A stretch of 64,000 nt of DNA from Massiliimalia sp964370215 (lineage in GTDB: Bacteria > Bacillota > Clostridia > Oscillospirales > Ruminococcaceae), in contig CAYJIM010000001.1 of the NCBI GenBank assembly GCA_964370215.1, positions 124,001 to 188,000 on the forward strand. The letters run 5' to 3'. Shown piece by piece: positions 25,632 to 34,057 of the stretch (positions are counted from its first letter, which is position 1; each line of letters starts with the position of its first letter). Both the position numbers and the translations under genes were made by a program. A model generated the notes under the pieces. That model searched no databases. It saw nothing but the letters and a program-made list of their open reading frames with translations, and was not told the origin of the DNA.

Positions 25632-26861
25632 TTAATAAGTTAATACGCGGATGATGTTGCCGACTGTGACACCTTGTGTTGACAGTGCTTGCAAGCGTTC
25701 ACGCAAATTCCCTTCTACCACGTCTTTGACAAGGAATGCTACTTCTGCTGTCGACTGTTCGGGTCGTTGTAAGAAAGTTACCTCACCAAAGGTTTCGGTA
25801 ACCACTGTTTCATGGATGCTTTCTAAGCGCACATAAAAACTGCCGCTTTGAGTGAGGTAATCCACCACATAATTTTTGCCGTTGTCGACCCAAGATACCG
25901 CATGATTGGTATCTGTTTTTGCTGCGACGTCAATGATGTCTGCTACAACAGCACTGGCGGTCGGCATTTTGCCTGCCCCTCGACCGTAAAACAACACATC
26001 ACCACTGGCATCACCACGCACCAAAATTCCGTTGAATACATCTTCAATGACAGCCAATGGGCTGGTTTTTGGCAACAACGCCGGCGTGACCATACATTGA
26101 AGCATGCCATCTTCCAACTGTTTGACATGACCGATTAATTTGATCACATGACCACAGCTTTTGGCATAAGCCACATCGGAAAGAGCAACGCTTGTAATCC
26201 CTTCGGTGTAAACATGTGCGGGATAAACTTGTTTACCAAACGCCAAGGAAGCCAAGATACAGATTTTTCTGCAGGCATCGTCTCCTTCAACATCAGCACG
26301 TGGATCACGTTCAGCATAGCCGAGTTCTTGTGCCGTTTTCAATGCTTCATCAAAAGGCGTTTTCTCATGAATCATTTGAGACAGGATATAGTTTGTTGTC
26401 CCGTTTAAAATACCGGCAATTTCTGTAATGCGATTGGCAGCCAAACAATGGTGGAGCGGGTGAATGACAGGAATCCCACCACCGACACTTGCTTCAAAAT
26501 AGTAGTTGACACCATGCTGCTTTGCAATCTTTAAGAGTTCTGCACCCTTCATTGCCACCAATTCTTTGTTGGAGGTAACCACGCTTTTACCACGTTGCAG
26601 TGCCGCTTTTGTAAATTCATAGGCTGGGTGTACCCCTCCCATGACTTCTGCAACAACCGAAATACTTTCATCCAACAAAATATCGTCAAAGTCTTTGGTA
26701 AATCGATCTGCATAAGGGACATCAAAGGTGCGCAGATCCAAAATGCGTTTGACATAAATTTCATTGTTGGCATTTCCTGCCACCTGCTTTTGGTTCTTTT
26801 CGATCAGTTCAAATACACCGGAGCCGACTATGCCGTGCCCCAGAATCGCTATGTTCACCAT
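25632..26861 (-). CDS. hom: Homoserine dehydrogenase
   Basis: It reduces aspartate semialdehyde to homoserine with NAD(P)H. The 409-residue protein has the N-terminal Rossmann motif ILGHGIVGSGV, the substrate-binding domain with GGIPVIHPL and GILNGTTNYIL near residues 128-152, and the catalytic Lys region EGDDACRK. A C-terminal ACT domain (about 345-409) gives threonine feedback. It is 21 bases after the HTH-ACT regulator and precedes thrB. The ATG has GAGGT very close, and a GTG directly after it is a possible true start. Confidence 0.96.
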   Translation of the reverse strand: MVNIAILGHGIVGSGVFELIEKNQKQVAGNANNEIYVKRILDLRTFDVPYADRFTKDFDDILLDESISVVAEVMGGVHPAYEFTKAALQRGKSVVTSNKELVAMKGAELLKIAKQHGVNYYFEASVGGGIPVIHPLHHCLAANRITEIAGILNGTTNYILSQMIHEKTPFDEALKTAQELGYAERDPRADVEGDDACRKICILASLAFGKQVYPAHVYTEGITSVALSDVAYAKSCGHVIKLIGHVKQLEDGMLQCMVTPALLPKTSPLAVIEDVFNGILVRGDASGDVLFYGRGAGKMPTASAVVADIIDVAAKTDTNHAVSWVDNGKNYVVDYLTQSGSFYVRLESIHETVVTETFGEVTFLQRPEQSTAEVAFLVKDVVEGNLRERLQALSTQGVTVGNIIRVLTY

Positions 26862-26882
26862 ACCTCTATTAACCCCTCACTA

Positions 26883-27317
26883 TTAAATCCGTCTGCATTC
26901 GATGACACCGGCTTCTCTGACCATCATGTCACGCATTTGTCTGAGATCACTGTATTGTTCCTGCATCCGAATGGTGACGGTAACATCTGCCACTCCATCG
27001 ATCGGCATATTTTGATTGACCGTCAAAATATTGGCACTCTGTTCATATAGTGCTTGTAGTACATTGGACAGCACCCCAGGATCATCACTCAGTTTGAGAT
27101 AAAAGGTTACTGTTTTGGAAGAAGCCTGATCTTCATAAGCATACACGCTATCCTTGTACTTGTAAAAAGCGCTGCGGGAAATGCCGATATTTTTGCACGC
27201 TTCCGACGAACTTTTACAAAGTCCTTTGGACAGCAATCGTTTTGCCTGCAGTACCTTTAAAAATACGGTTGGTACCACTGAAGAATCGACTAATAAAAAT
27301 TGAGGATCTTTACTCAT
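26883..27317 (-). CDS. ACT domain-containing regulator, PheB/UPF0735 family
   Basis: This 144-residue protein has an N-terminal helical segment of about 60 residues and a C-terminal ACT domain (about 68-144). The helical part includes ACKNIGISRSAFYKYKDSVY, which looks like a helix-turn-helix. The family is often encoded directly upstream of hom-thrB in firmicutes and is thought to sense an amino acid, but its biochemical role is not firmly known. The start at 27317 follows AGGTGG. An ATG at 27338 would place that site inside the gene. It is cotranscribed with hom and thrB from its own promoter, so an autoregulatory, amino-acid-responsive role is a reasonable inference. Confidence 0.85.
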   Translation of the reverse strand: MSKDPQFLLVDSSVVPTVFLKVLQAKRLLSKGLCKSSSEACKNIGISRSAFYKYKDSVYAYEDQASSKTVTFYLKLSDDPGVLSNVLQALYEQSANILTVNQNMPIDGVADVTVTIRMQEQYSDLRQMRDMMVREAGVIECRRI

Positions 27318-27358
27318 ACGTCCACCACCTAAAAACATGTGTTTTCAATTCATGAACA

Positions 27359-27387
27359 ACTATACCATGATTATGCCTTTGTAACAA
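27359..27387 (-). promoter_or_regulatory. Sigma-A promoter for pheB-hom-thrB
   Basis: On the minus strand TTGTTA (27382-27387) and TATAGT (27359-27364) are separated by 17 bases. The 27318-27606 gap holds only this promoter and the his operon terminator. I see no leader peptide or riboswitch in it. Confidence 0.65.
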
Positions 27388-27559
27388 GCTTAATTTTTCT
27401 GAAATTCCAACAGAATTCAGCCAAAAATAAAGAAAAATCTAAAATAGCTCTGATATTCAAGGTTTTTTTCCGTTTTTCTCAAGCTTCAAGTAAAATTGCA
27501 CTATTGTGCTAGTCTATTTTATTTAATATTAGATAAAACAACTTAAAGTAGCAAAAAAT

Positions 27560-27601
27560 AAATCGGACATGAGTGTTTTTTTGAAACAGCAGGTCCGATT
27601 T
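27560..27601 (-). terminator. Terminator of the his operon
   Basis: A perfect 9-bp stem (27560-27568 with 27593-27601) and a long 24-base loop lie six bases after hisE. On the minus strand they are followed by a T-rich tract. Confidence 0.75.
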
Positions 27602-27606
27602 TTGCA

Positions 27607-27930
27607 TTAAGATTGGTGATCTACGGTATGGAATTCTTTCAAATTTCCGATTTTTTTGCCGCGCTTATCTAAAATATCCATGACATCTTCCAACGCAATT
27701 CCCTGTTCTATCATCAACACTGTCATATGGTAGAGAACATCACAAATTTCCTCTTTGAGTTCTGTGGCATCGTTATTTTTTGCAGCAATGATCATTTCTG
27801 CATTCTCTTCACCACATTTTTTTAAAATTTTATCCAATCCCTTTTCAAACAGATAGCAAGTATAGGATCCTTCTTCTTTGTTTTCTTTTCTGGATTGTAC
27901 CACGCTATACAATTGTTTCATCGGTTCCAT
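27607..27930 (-). CDS. hisE: Phosphoribosyl-ATP pyrophosphatase
   Basis: HisE cleaves phosphoribosyl-ATP to phosphoribosyl-AMP, step 2 of histidine synthesis. The 107-residue protein is an all-alpha MazG-fold pyrophosphohydrolase with the metal-binding KCGEENAEMIIAAK and KEEICDVLYH segments. The start at 27930 follows AGGGGG. It overlaps the end of hisI by 26 bases, so the two steps often fused as HisIE are encoded as separate but coupled proteins. It is the last gene of the operon. Confidence 0.94.
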   Translation of the reverse strand: MEPMKQLYSVVQSRKENKEEGSYTCYLFEKGLDKILKKCGEENAEMIIAAKNNDATELKEEICDVLYHMTVLMIEQGIALEDVMDILDKRGKKIGNLKEFHTVDHQS

Positions 27931-28258
27931 TTTCTGTTTCCCCCTTATAAATTTCATTGAAAAAGCAACTATACGCGCCGGTATGGCATGCTACACCTGT
28001 TTGATGTACCTTGACAAGCAAGGTATCATCATCACAGTCTCCATGGATGGAAATCACCTGTTGCACGTGTCCACTGGTGCCACCCTTATGCCAAAGTCCC
28101 TGTCTCGAGCGACTGTAAAACCAAGTATACCCAGTTTCAATGGTTTTTTGTAAACTTTCTTGGTTCATATACGCCATCATCAATACCGTGCCATTGCGTT
28201 CTTCGACGACAATCGCAGGGATCAATTCTGATTTCTTAAAGTAACGTGATAAGTCCAT
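27905..28258 (-). CDS. hisI: Phosphoribosyl-AMP cyclohydrolase
   Basis: HisI opens the adenine ring of phosphoribosyl-AMP, step 3 of histidine synthesis. The 117-residue protein has the conserved SRSRQGLWHKGGTSGH block, the DCDDDTLL magnesium-binding stretch, and the zinc-binding cysteines in ACHTGAYSCF. The ATG follows AAAGGAG. It lies 20 bases after hisF and overlaps hisE. Confidence 0.96.
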   Translation of the reverse strand: MDLSRYFKKSELIPAIVVEERNGTVLMMAYMNQESLQKTIETGYTWFYSRSRQGLWHKGGTSGHVQQVISIHGDCDDDTLLVKVHQTGVACHTGAYSCFFNEIYKGETENGTDETIV

Positions 28259-28278
28259 AGGGTTCTCCTTTCACACGA

Positions 28279-29040
28279 CTATCTACTCAGTCTGGATGGA
28301 ATGCCACATTGGTGTAGGTGCTGTTTGACCTCTTCCACCGTCAATTCTTTGTAGTGAAACAACGATGCCGCCAAAGCCGCATCCGCACCGGTTTGTTCAA
28401 ACACGTCGCTAAAATGCGCAAGGGTACCACAGCCACCACTGGCAATGACAGGGACATTGACTTCAGCACACACTGCATTGAGCAGTTCGTGATCAAATCC
28501 GTTTTTCATGCCATCGGTGTCCATCGAGGTTAAGAGAATTTCACCGGCACCCAATGCCACTGCTTTTTTTGCCCAAGCAATGGCATCCAAACCGGTATCG
28601 ATTCGACCGCCGTTGACCACGACATGAAAGCTGCCATCAATGCGTTTGGCATCGATGGCGACCACCACACATTGTCTGCCAAAGCGATCTGCCGCTTCTG
28701 CAATCAAGGAAGGGTTTCGGACTGCCGCTGAATTGACCGACACTTTATCGGCACCTGCACGCAACGTATTGGTGAAGTCGTCGATACTGTTGATCCCACC
28801 ACCGACGGTGAGTGGAATGAATACTTCTTTTGCGGTACGGCGCACCACGTCAAGCATGGTCCCACGACCTTCATGGGTGGCTGTGATGTCCAAAAAGACA
28901 ATTTCATCGGCACCCTGACGATTGTATTCTTTGGCACATTCCACGGGATCGCCGACCTCTTTGATCCCCACAAAATTGATCCCCTTAACGACTTTACCAT
29001 CACGGACATCAAGGCAAGGAATGATTCTTTTTGTGATCAC
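28279..29040 (-). CDS. hisF: Imidazole glycerol phosphate synthase, cyclase subunit
   Basis: HisF combines PRFAR with ammonia from HisH to form imidazole glycerol phosphate and AICAR. The 253-residue TIM barrel has the catalytic Asp in IIPCLDVRDG, the second catalytic Asp in TSMDTDGMKNG near residue 130 and phosphate-binding TVGGGI and ASGGCGT loops. The correct start is a GTG at 29038-29040, eight bases after AGGAGGG. The longer open frame upstream lies in hisA. It follows hisA with a gap of 2 bases. Confidence 0.96.
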   Translation of the reverse strand: MITKRIIPCLDVRDGKVVKGINFVGIKEVGDPVECAKEYNRQGADEIVFLDITATHEGRGTMLDVVRRTAKEVFIPLTVGGGINSIDDFTNTLRAGADKVSVNSAAVRNPSLIAEAADRFGRQCVVVAIDAKRIDGSFHVVVNGGRIDTGLDAIAWAKKAVALGAGEILLTSMDTDGMKNGFDHELLNAVCAEVNVPVIASGGCGTLAHFSDVFEQTGADAALAASLFHYKELTVEEVKQHLHQCGIPSRLSR

Positions 29041-29042
29041 AA

Positions 29043-29765
29043 TCAGCACCCTCCTTTTGCAACAGACAGTGCTTCGCAAAGATCCAATGTGCCTTTGTAA
29101 AGAGATTTTCCGCAGATGACACCCCATACATCAATTTCTTTGAGTGCGTGAATGTCGGCGATGGTATGAATCCCGCCACTTGCAACGATATTGCAACGTA
29201 CCGCATCGTTGATGGCTTTCAGTTGTTCAAGGTTTGGGCCTGTCAATGTGCCGTCCTTTGCAATGTCAGTGTAAACAATATGGCGCACACCAATGTCTTC
29301 CATCGCCTTTGCAAGGGTCAAATAATCGACATCACTGGTATCAAGCCAGCCTTCTGTCGCCACCATGCCGTTTTTTGCATCGATGCCAACAACAATGCGG
29401 TCGCCATAGGCTTTGACCGCCTCTTTGACAAACACAGGGTCTTTCACGGCAGCAGAACCTAGGATGATACGATCAATGCCGTTTTCTAAATAGTCGGTGA
29501 CGGCTTCCATGCTGCGGATACCGCCACCCAGTTCAATTTTAAGCGAGGTCTTTTTTGCCAGTTCACAGAACAAGGCACGGTTGACAAGTTTGCCGTCCTT
29601 TGCCCCATCTAAATCCACCATATGCAGATAGGTTGCCCCTGCTTCCTCAAATTGGCGTGCTGTTTCAAACGGACTTTCCGCCACTTTTTCCACTGTGTCA
29701 AAATCGCCCTTATAAAGGCGTACACAATTGCCGTCTTTGATGTCAATTGCCGGTAATATAATCAT
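29043..29765 (-). CDS. hisA: ProFAR isomerase
   Basis: HisA isomerises ProFAR to PRFAR, step 4 of histidine synthesis. The 240-residue TIM barrel has the catalytic Asp in PAIDIKDGNCVRL, the second Asp region TDIAKDGTLTGPN near residue 170 and the phosphate loops GGGIRS and ASGGIHT. The start overlaps the hisH stop as ATGA. HisA and HisF are adjacent homologous barrels, as in most his operons. Confidence 0.97.
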   Translation of the reverse strand: MIILPAIDIKDGNCVRLYKGDFDTVEKVAESPFETARQFEEAGATYLHMVDLDGAKDGKLVNRALFCELAKKTSLKIELGGGIRSMEAVTDYLENGIDRIILGSAAVKDPVFVKEAVKAYGDRIVVGIDAKNGMVATEGWLDTSDVDYLTLAKAMEDIGVRHIVYTDIAKDGTLTGPNLEQLKAINDAVRCNIVASGGIHTIADIHALKEIDVWGVICGKSLYKGTLDLCEALSVAKGGC

Positions 29766-30367
29766 TTGGTCAACCCTCCAAAATTCTTCAACAGTTGCAA
29801 TCCCACTTCACCGCTTTTTTCCGGGTGGAATTGTGCACCAAAAATATGTCCGTTCGTCGTCAAGGCAGGCACAGGATTTCCATAGTCTACCGTTGCAGCC
29901 AGAAAAGGCGCTTCGGTGACAGCCTGATAGGAATGCACAAAGTACACGCAATCCCCATCTGAAATGCCCTGCAACAACGGATGATCGGTTTGATGGATGT
30001 GGAGTGCATTCCAACCCATATGGGGTATTTTTAATCCGGTATCCGGAATGGGTTGCACCGTCCCGGGAATCAGAGAAAGCCCTTTAGTCTCTTCAAATTC
30101 GTAGCCTGTGTCAAACAGCATTTGCATACCAAGGCAAATACCGAGTAGGGGTTTTTTGTCCAATTGCGCTTTCAATGGTTGAATCAACGCTGTTTGGGTC
30201 AACCGTTGCATCGCAAAGGGAAATGCACCGACACCCGGTAAAATATAACTATCCGCCCGTTCAATTTCCTGTTGATCACGGGTGATGATACAACGTTCCC
30301 CCAAATACTCCAATGCGTTTTGCACGCTAAATAAATTTCCTGCGCCATAATCAATGATCGCTATCAT
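29762..30367 (-). CDS. hisH: Imidazole glycerol phosphate synthase, glutamine amidotransferase subunit
   Basis: HisH hydrolyses glutamine and channels ammonia to HisF. The 201-residue class I amidotransferase has the nucleophile Cys in LGICLGMQML near residue 82 and the His and Glu of the triad in AQFHPEKS near residue 183. The oxyanion and interface segment YVHSYQAV is also visible. Start and stop overlap hisB and hisA by four bases each. Confidence 0.97.
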   Translation of the reverse strand: MIAIIDYGAGNLFSVQNALEYLGERCIITRDQQEIERADSYILPGVGAFPFAMQRLTQTALIQPLKAQLDKKPLLGICLGMQMLFDTGYEFEETKGLSLIPGTVQPIPDTGLKIPHMGWNALHIHQTDHPLLQGISDGDCVYFVHSYQAVTEAPFLAATVDYGNPVPALTTNGHIFGAQFHPEKSGEVGLQLLKNFGGLTK

Positions 30368-30942
30368 AGATCCAATGCTCCTTTAGTCGACAAGACCGTT
30401 TCTTTTGAGATTTGAGCCATCGCTATTGCATGAGCAAAGGCTTTGAACAGTGCTTCCACTTTATGGTGATCATTTTTACCATAAGGGCAGGTCAAATGCA
30501 AGGTGATACCTGCATGAAATGCCACCGCACGGAAAAATTCTTCCACCATTTGCGTATCCATATCCCCGATGCGTTCTCCCTGAAAGGGACAGTCAAACAC
30601 CAAAAAAGGGCGTCCGCTGATGTCAAGCACACATTGTCCGAGCACCTCGTCCATCGGAATCATCGCATTGCCATAACGAGCAACGGGACTGGAAGATAGC
30701 GCTTTTTTGATTGCTTGGCCCAATACGATGCCGGTGTCTTCAATGGTATGGTGACAATCTACATATAAATCCCCTGTCACATCGATTTTTAAATCCCATC
30801 CGGCGTGCATGCCAAGTGCTGTGAGCATATGATCAAAAAAACCAATATTGGTGTCGGTTTTTACCTTGCCATCTCCGTCAATAAAAAGTGTGACGGCAAT
30901 TTCTGTTTCTTTGGTGTTACGGGTTACCGTTGCTGTTCTCAT
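30364..30942 (-). CDS. hisB: Imidazoleglycerol-phosphate dehydratase
   Basis: HisB dehydrates imidazole glycerol phosphate to imidazole acetol phosphate. The 192-residue monofunctional enzyme has the manganese-binding repeats FFDHML and DCHHTIEDTGI and the second set FFRAVAFHAGITLH and KNDHHKVEALFKAFA. There is no fused phosphatase domain, so histidinol phosphatase (HisJ or HisN type) must be elsewhere and is the one step missing here. It overlaps hisC and hisH. Confidence 0.97.
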   Translation of the reverse strand: MRTATVTRNTKETEIAVTLFIDGDGKVKTDTNIGFFDHMLTALGMHAGWDLKIDVTGDLYVDCHHTIEDTGIVLGQAIKKALSSSPVARYGNAMIPMDEVLGQCVLDISGRPFLVFDCPFQGERIGDMDTQMVEEFFRAVAFHAGITLHLTCPYGKNDHHKVEALFKAFAHAIAMAQISKETVLSTKGALDL

Positions 30943-32003
30943 ACAAGTCCCTCCTTTAAAATATCAGAGAGTGCTGTGATGAAGGCAGCATTCTCCACAG
31001 GGCTACCACAACTGATACGCAGGTATTCTTTAAAGCAGCGCACAGCAATGGATTTTTCAAGTAATGCCGTATGAATGGCTGTTGCCTGAGATGATTTTAG
31101 GTAGACAAAGTTGGTGCATGGCTTGTATACCGTTTCAATTACATCATATTGATCTTGCAAAACAACCAAGGATTGATACAAAGAAGCTGTTCCCTGCACA
31201 AGTGCTGTAGTGCATCTGTTCAGATAATCTGGATCTGACAGCAATATTTCTGCATAACACTGTGTCAAAATATTGACATTGTAAGGCGCTTTCGCTGCAC
31301 GCAAAACTCGAATCAAACGATCATTGGCAATGGCAAATCCAAGACGAATTCCAGCAAGACCAATGGCTTTGGAACAGGTTTTCAAAATCACCAAATTGTC
31401 GTATTCAGTGACAACATCCAAAAGAGATTGATTCCAAAAATCCATATAGGCTTCATCTAAAATGACGAGTGCATCGACCGATTTGACCAAATGCAACACA
31501 TCTGCTCTTGTCATACCGATCGAAGTAGGGTTGCAGGGATTGGAAAAGATGATGGCACTGATGTTTTGCGCTTGTATCGCTTCAATGGTTTTTTCTATAT
31601 CGATCGTCAAGTCCGCACACTTCGGTAAGGTCACACAACGCTTTCCATAAGTTTCAAGATAGACACGGTACATGGAAAAATCCTGTTCAAAGACTGCTAT
31701 TTGATCGGTGTCGTCAAAAAACACGCCACAAAGCAGTCCAATCAACTCATCCGAGCCATTTGCTGCAACGACATTGCTCGCCGGTACCTGATGATAATCG
31801 GCAAATGCTTGGCAAGCACCTGTTGCATACGGATCCGGATAACGGTGATATGGAATCGTTGAGATTTGATTTTTGACCTCCTCTAAACTTTTGGGAGTCG
31901 GGGTAAAAAAGGACTCATTGGCATCCAGTCGAATGCGATAGTCGCCTTCAATCGGCTGATACGGTACCAATGTTTGTAGGCGCTTTGGCAATTGATAGCT
32001 CAC
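30939..32003 (-). CDS. hisC: Histidinol-phosphate aminotransferase
   Basis: HisC moves an amino group from glutamate to imidazole acetol phosphate using PLP. The 354-residue class I/II aminotransferase has the PLP-stacking region AANGSDELIG, the cofactor-binding LDEAYMDF near residue 190 and the PLP lysine in KTCSKAIGLAGIRLGF near 215. It begins with GTG behind AGGAGGG. It lies 2 bases after hisD and overlaps hisB. Confidence 0.96.
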   Translation of the reverse strand: MSYQLPKRLQTLVPYQPIEGDYRIRLDANESFFTPTPKSLEEVKNQISTIPYHRYPDPYATGACQAFADYHQVPASNVVAANGSDELIGLLCGVFFDDTDQIAVFEQDFSMYRVYLETYGKRCVTLPKCADLTIDIEKTIEAIQAQNISAIIFSNPCNPTSIGMTRADVLHLVKSVDALVILDEAYMDFWNQSLLDVVTEYDNLVILKTCSKAIGLAGIRLGFAIANDRLIRVLRAAKAPYNVNILTQCYAEILLSDPDYLNRCTTALVQGTASLYQSLVVLQDQYDVIETVYKPCTNFVYLKSSQATAIHTALLEKSIAVRCFKEYLRISCGSPVENAAFITALSDILKEGLV

Positions 32004-32005
32004 GA

Positions 32006-33301
32006 CTACTTCCCTCCTTGGTAACGCACCAATACCGCATTGGCATGGGCGGTTAACCCCTCTTTGTTGGCAAGCAGTACGACGTCATCGTGCGCTTGAC
32101 GCAATGCTTCATCGGTGTAGTAAATGTAGCTTGATTTTTTGATAAACGCATCGACCGAAAGCGGAGAGAAAAATCTCGCCGTGCCATTGGTCGGTAGCAC
32201 ATGGTTTGGGCCTGCATAGTAATCCCCCAACGGTTCTGGAGAATATTGACCGAGGAAGAGCGATCCTGCATTGTCAAGTTTACCGACATATTCCATCGGA
32301 TTTTCCATCATCACTTCCAAATGTTCCGGTGCAAAGTCATTTGCCATATCAACCGCTTGTTGTACTGTATCGCAAATGAAAATAGCACTGTAATCGCGTA
32401 AGGATTGCAAGATAATATCTTTTCTTGAAAGGGTTTTCACTTGACATGCTAATTCATCAGCGGTTTCTTTTGCCACACGTTCACTGGTCGTCACCAAAAT
32501 AGCAGAAGCTAGTACATCATGCTCCGCCTGTGACATCAAGTCTGCCGCTACAAAGGTGGGGTTGGCGGTATCATCTGCCAAAATCAACACTTCACTGGGG
32601 CCTGCAATCATATCAATATCAACGGTTCCGTACAATAATTTTTTGGCAGTTGCCACATAGATGTTCCCTGGACCTACGATTTTATCCACTTTTGGTACCG
32701 AGGCTGTACCATATGCCAGTGCTGCTACCGCTTGTGCCCCTCCCATCAAAAAGACACGATCCACACCACAAAGTGCTGCCGCAACCAAAATATCACGGTT
32801 GGCAGTACCATCCGATAACGGTGGGGTCACCATCACAATCTCCCCAACTCCTGCAATTTTTGCCGGAATGGCATTCATCAAAACAGAGGACGGGTATGCC
32901 GCAGTACCACCCGGTACGTACAGACCAACACGGTGCAGTCCTCGAACACGCTGTCCCATCATGACACCGTTTGGTTTTGCATCAATAAAGCTCTGTTGTT
33001 TTTGTCGTGCATGAAATTCTGTGATGTTTTCAATGGCATTTAAAAGCGCCTCTACATAGTTCTCATCCGCTTCGGAAAGCGCATCATTGATGACATCACG
33101 AGGTACTTCTAGGTATTGTGGCAGTTTGCCGTCAAATTTTTCGGTGTAACGCAAAAGAGCGGTATCCCCTTCTGCCTTGACATCCTCTAAAATTTTAGTG
33201 ACCGATTCGGTTACTGTTTTACCGACTTCGGTACTGCGACTTTCTAACAATGCTTTATATTCCATTTCTGCTTTGCCATCGACACGAATGGTTGTAATCA
33301 T
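32006..33301 (-). CDS. hisD: Histidinol dehydrogenase
   Basis: HisD oxidises histidinol to histidine in two NAD+-dependent steps and is a zinc enzyme. The 431-residue protein has the signature around IDMIAGPSEVLILAD, the PGTAAYPSSVLMNAIPA nucleotide region and the acidic EHLEVM motif with catalytic Glu and His. Start overlaps the hisG stop as ATGA. Confidence 0.97.
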   Translation of the reverse strand: MITTIRVDGKAEMEYKALLESRSTEVGKTVTESVTKILEDVKAEGDTALLRYTEKFDGKLPQYLEVPRDVINDALSEADENYVEALLNAIENITEFHARQKQQSFIDAKPNGVMMGQRVRGLHRVGLYVPGGTAAYPSSVLMNAIPAKIAGVGEIVMVTPPLSDGTANRDILVAAALCGVDRVFLMGGAQAVAALAYGTASVPKVDKIVGPGNIYVATAKKLLYGTVDIDMIAGPSEVLILADDTANPTFVAADLMSQAEHDVLASAILVTTSERVAKETADELACQVKTLSRKDIILQSLRDYSAIFICDTVQQAVDMANDFAPEHLEVMMENPMEYVGKLDNAGSLFLGQYSPEPLGDYYAGPNHVLPTNGTARFFSPLSVDAFIKKSSYIYYTDEALRQAHDDVVLLANKEGLTAHANAVLVRYQGGK

Positions 33302-33936
33302 GATTTCTCCTCCAATACCGATTCCATTTTTTGAATGATTGTTTCTATTTGTTGTTGGTGTAACTTCATGCTCACAGTGTTGACAATCAATCGTGCAGAG
33401 ATCGGTGCCACATCCTCGTATACTTCCAACCCATTTTCTTTGAGTGTAGAACCTGTCTCTACAATATCAATGATGCCATCTGCCAGAGAAAGTAGCGGTG
33501 CGAGCTCTACCGATCCTTCTATTTTGACAATTTTAATATCCATCCCTTTGGCTTCAAAAAACTTTCTTGCCACGTTGGGGTACTTTGTTGCAATTGACTT
33601 TTCGGCATGTCCTTCATAAAAGTCTACCCCTTTTTTACCGGCCAATGCAAATTTACAACGCCCAAACCCTAAATCGGTCATTTCAAAAAAGGTGCCGCCA
33701 TATTCCATAATGGTGTCTTTTCCAACCACACCAATGTCACATACCCCATGTTCAATATAGGTAATGACATCTGCTGCCTTTGCCAACACTACTTCTAAAT
33801 TGGCATCCGGTACCTGTAAAATCAATTTTCGTCCTTTGTTGCGTAGTTCAGTGCAGTCAAATCCCAGCGATTCAAACAACGCTACCGTATCTTTTTCCAG
33901 TCGTCCCTTTGTCAGCGCGATTCTAATTGGTCTCAT
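33298..33936 (-). CDS. hisG: ATP phosphoribosyltransferase catalytic subunit, short form
   Basis: HisG joins ATP and PRPP, the first and feedback-controlled step. At 212 residues it is the short form, which lacks the C-terminal histidine-binding domain and works only as a hetero-octamer with HisZ, encoded just upstream. It has the N-terminal IALTKGRL and the PRPP-binding DIVETGSTLKENGL near residue 160. A 121-base gap with a strong hairpin separates it from hisZ, unlike the tight spacing of the rest of the operon. Confidence 0.97.
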   Translation of the reverse strand: MRPIRIALTKGRLEKDTVALFESLGFDCTELRNKGRKLILQVPDANLEVVLAKAADVITYIEHGVCDIGVVGKDTIMEYGGTFFEMTDLGFGRCKFALAGKKGVDFYEGHAEKSIATKYPNVARKFFEAKGMDIKIVKIEGSVELAPLLSLADGIIDIVETGSTLKENGLEVYEDVAPISARLIVNTVSMKLHQQQIETIIQKMESVLEEKS

Positions 33937-33991
33937 TTCTGATTCTCCATTTCAATATCCTGCCAACCAGCAGTCAATCATTTTTATAGTA

Positions 33992-34029
33992 CAATCCCCT
34001 TATCTATTGATTGTTCGATAAGAGGATTG
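33992..34029 (-). promoter_or_regulatory. Strong intercistronic hairpin between hisZ and hisG
   Basis: Thirteen-base arms (33992-34004 and 34017-34029) pair with a single mismatch around a 12-base loop. There is no T-run, so it is not a classical terminator. It could be a processing, stability or protein-binding site that sets the HisZ to HisG ratio. Confidence 0.5.
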
Positions 34030-34057
34030 CTGATATTGAGTTGTTCTTTTCTTCTCC

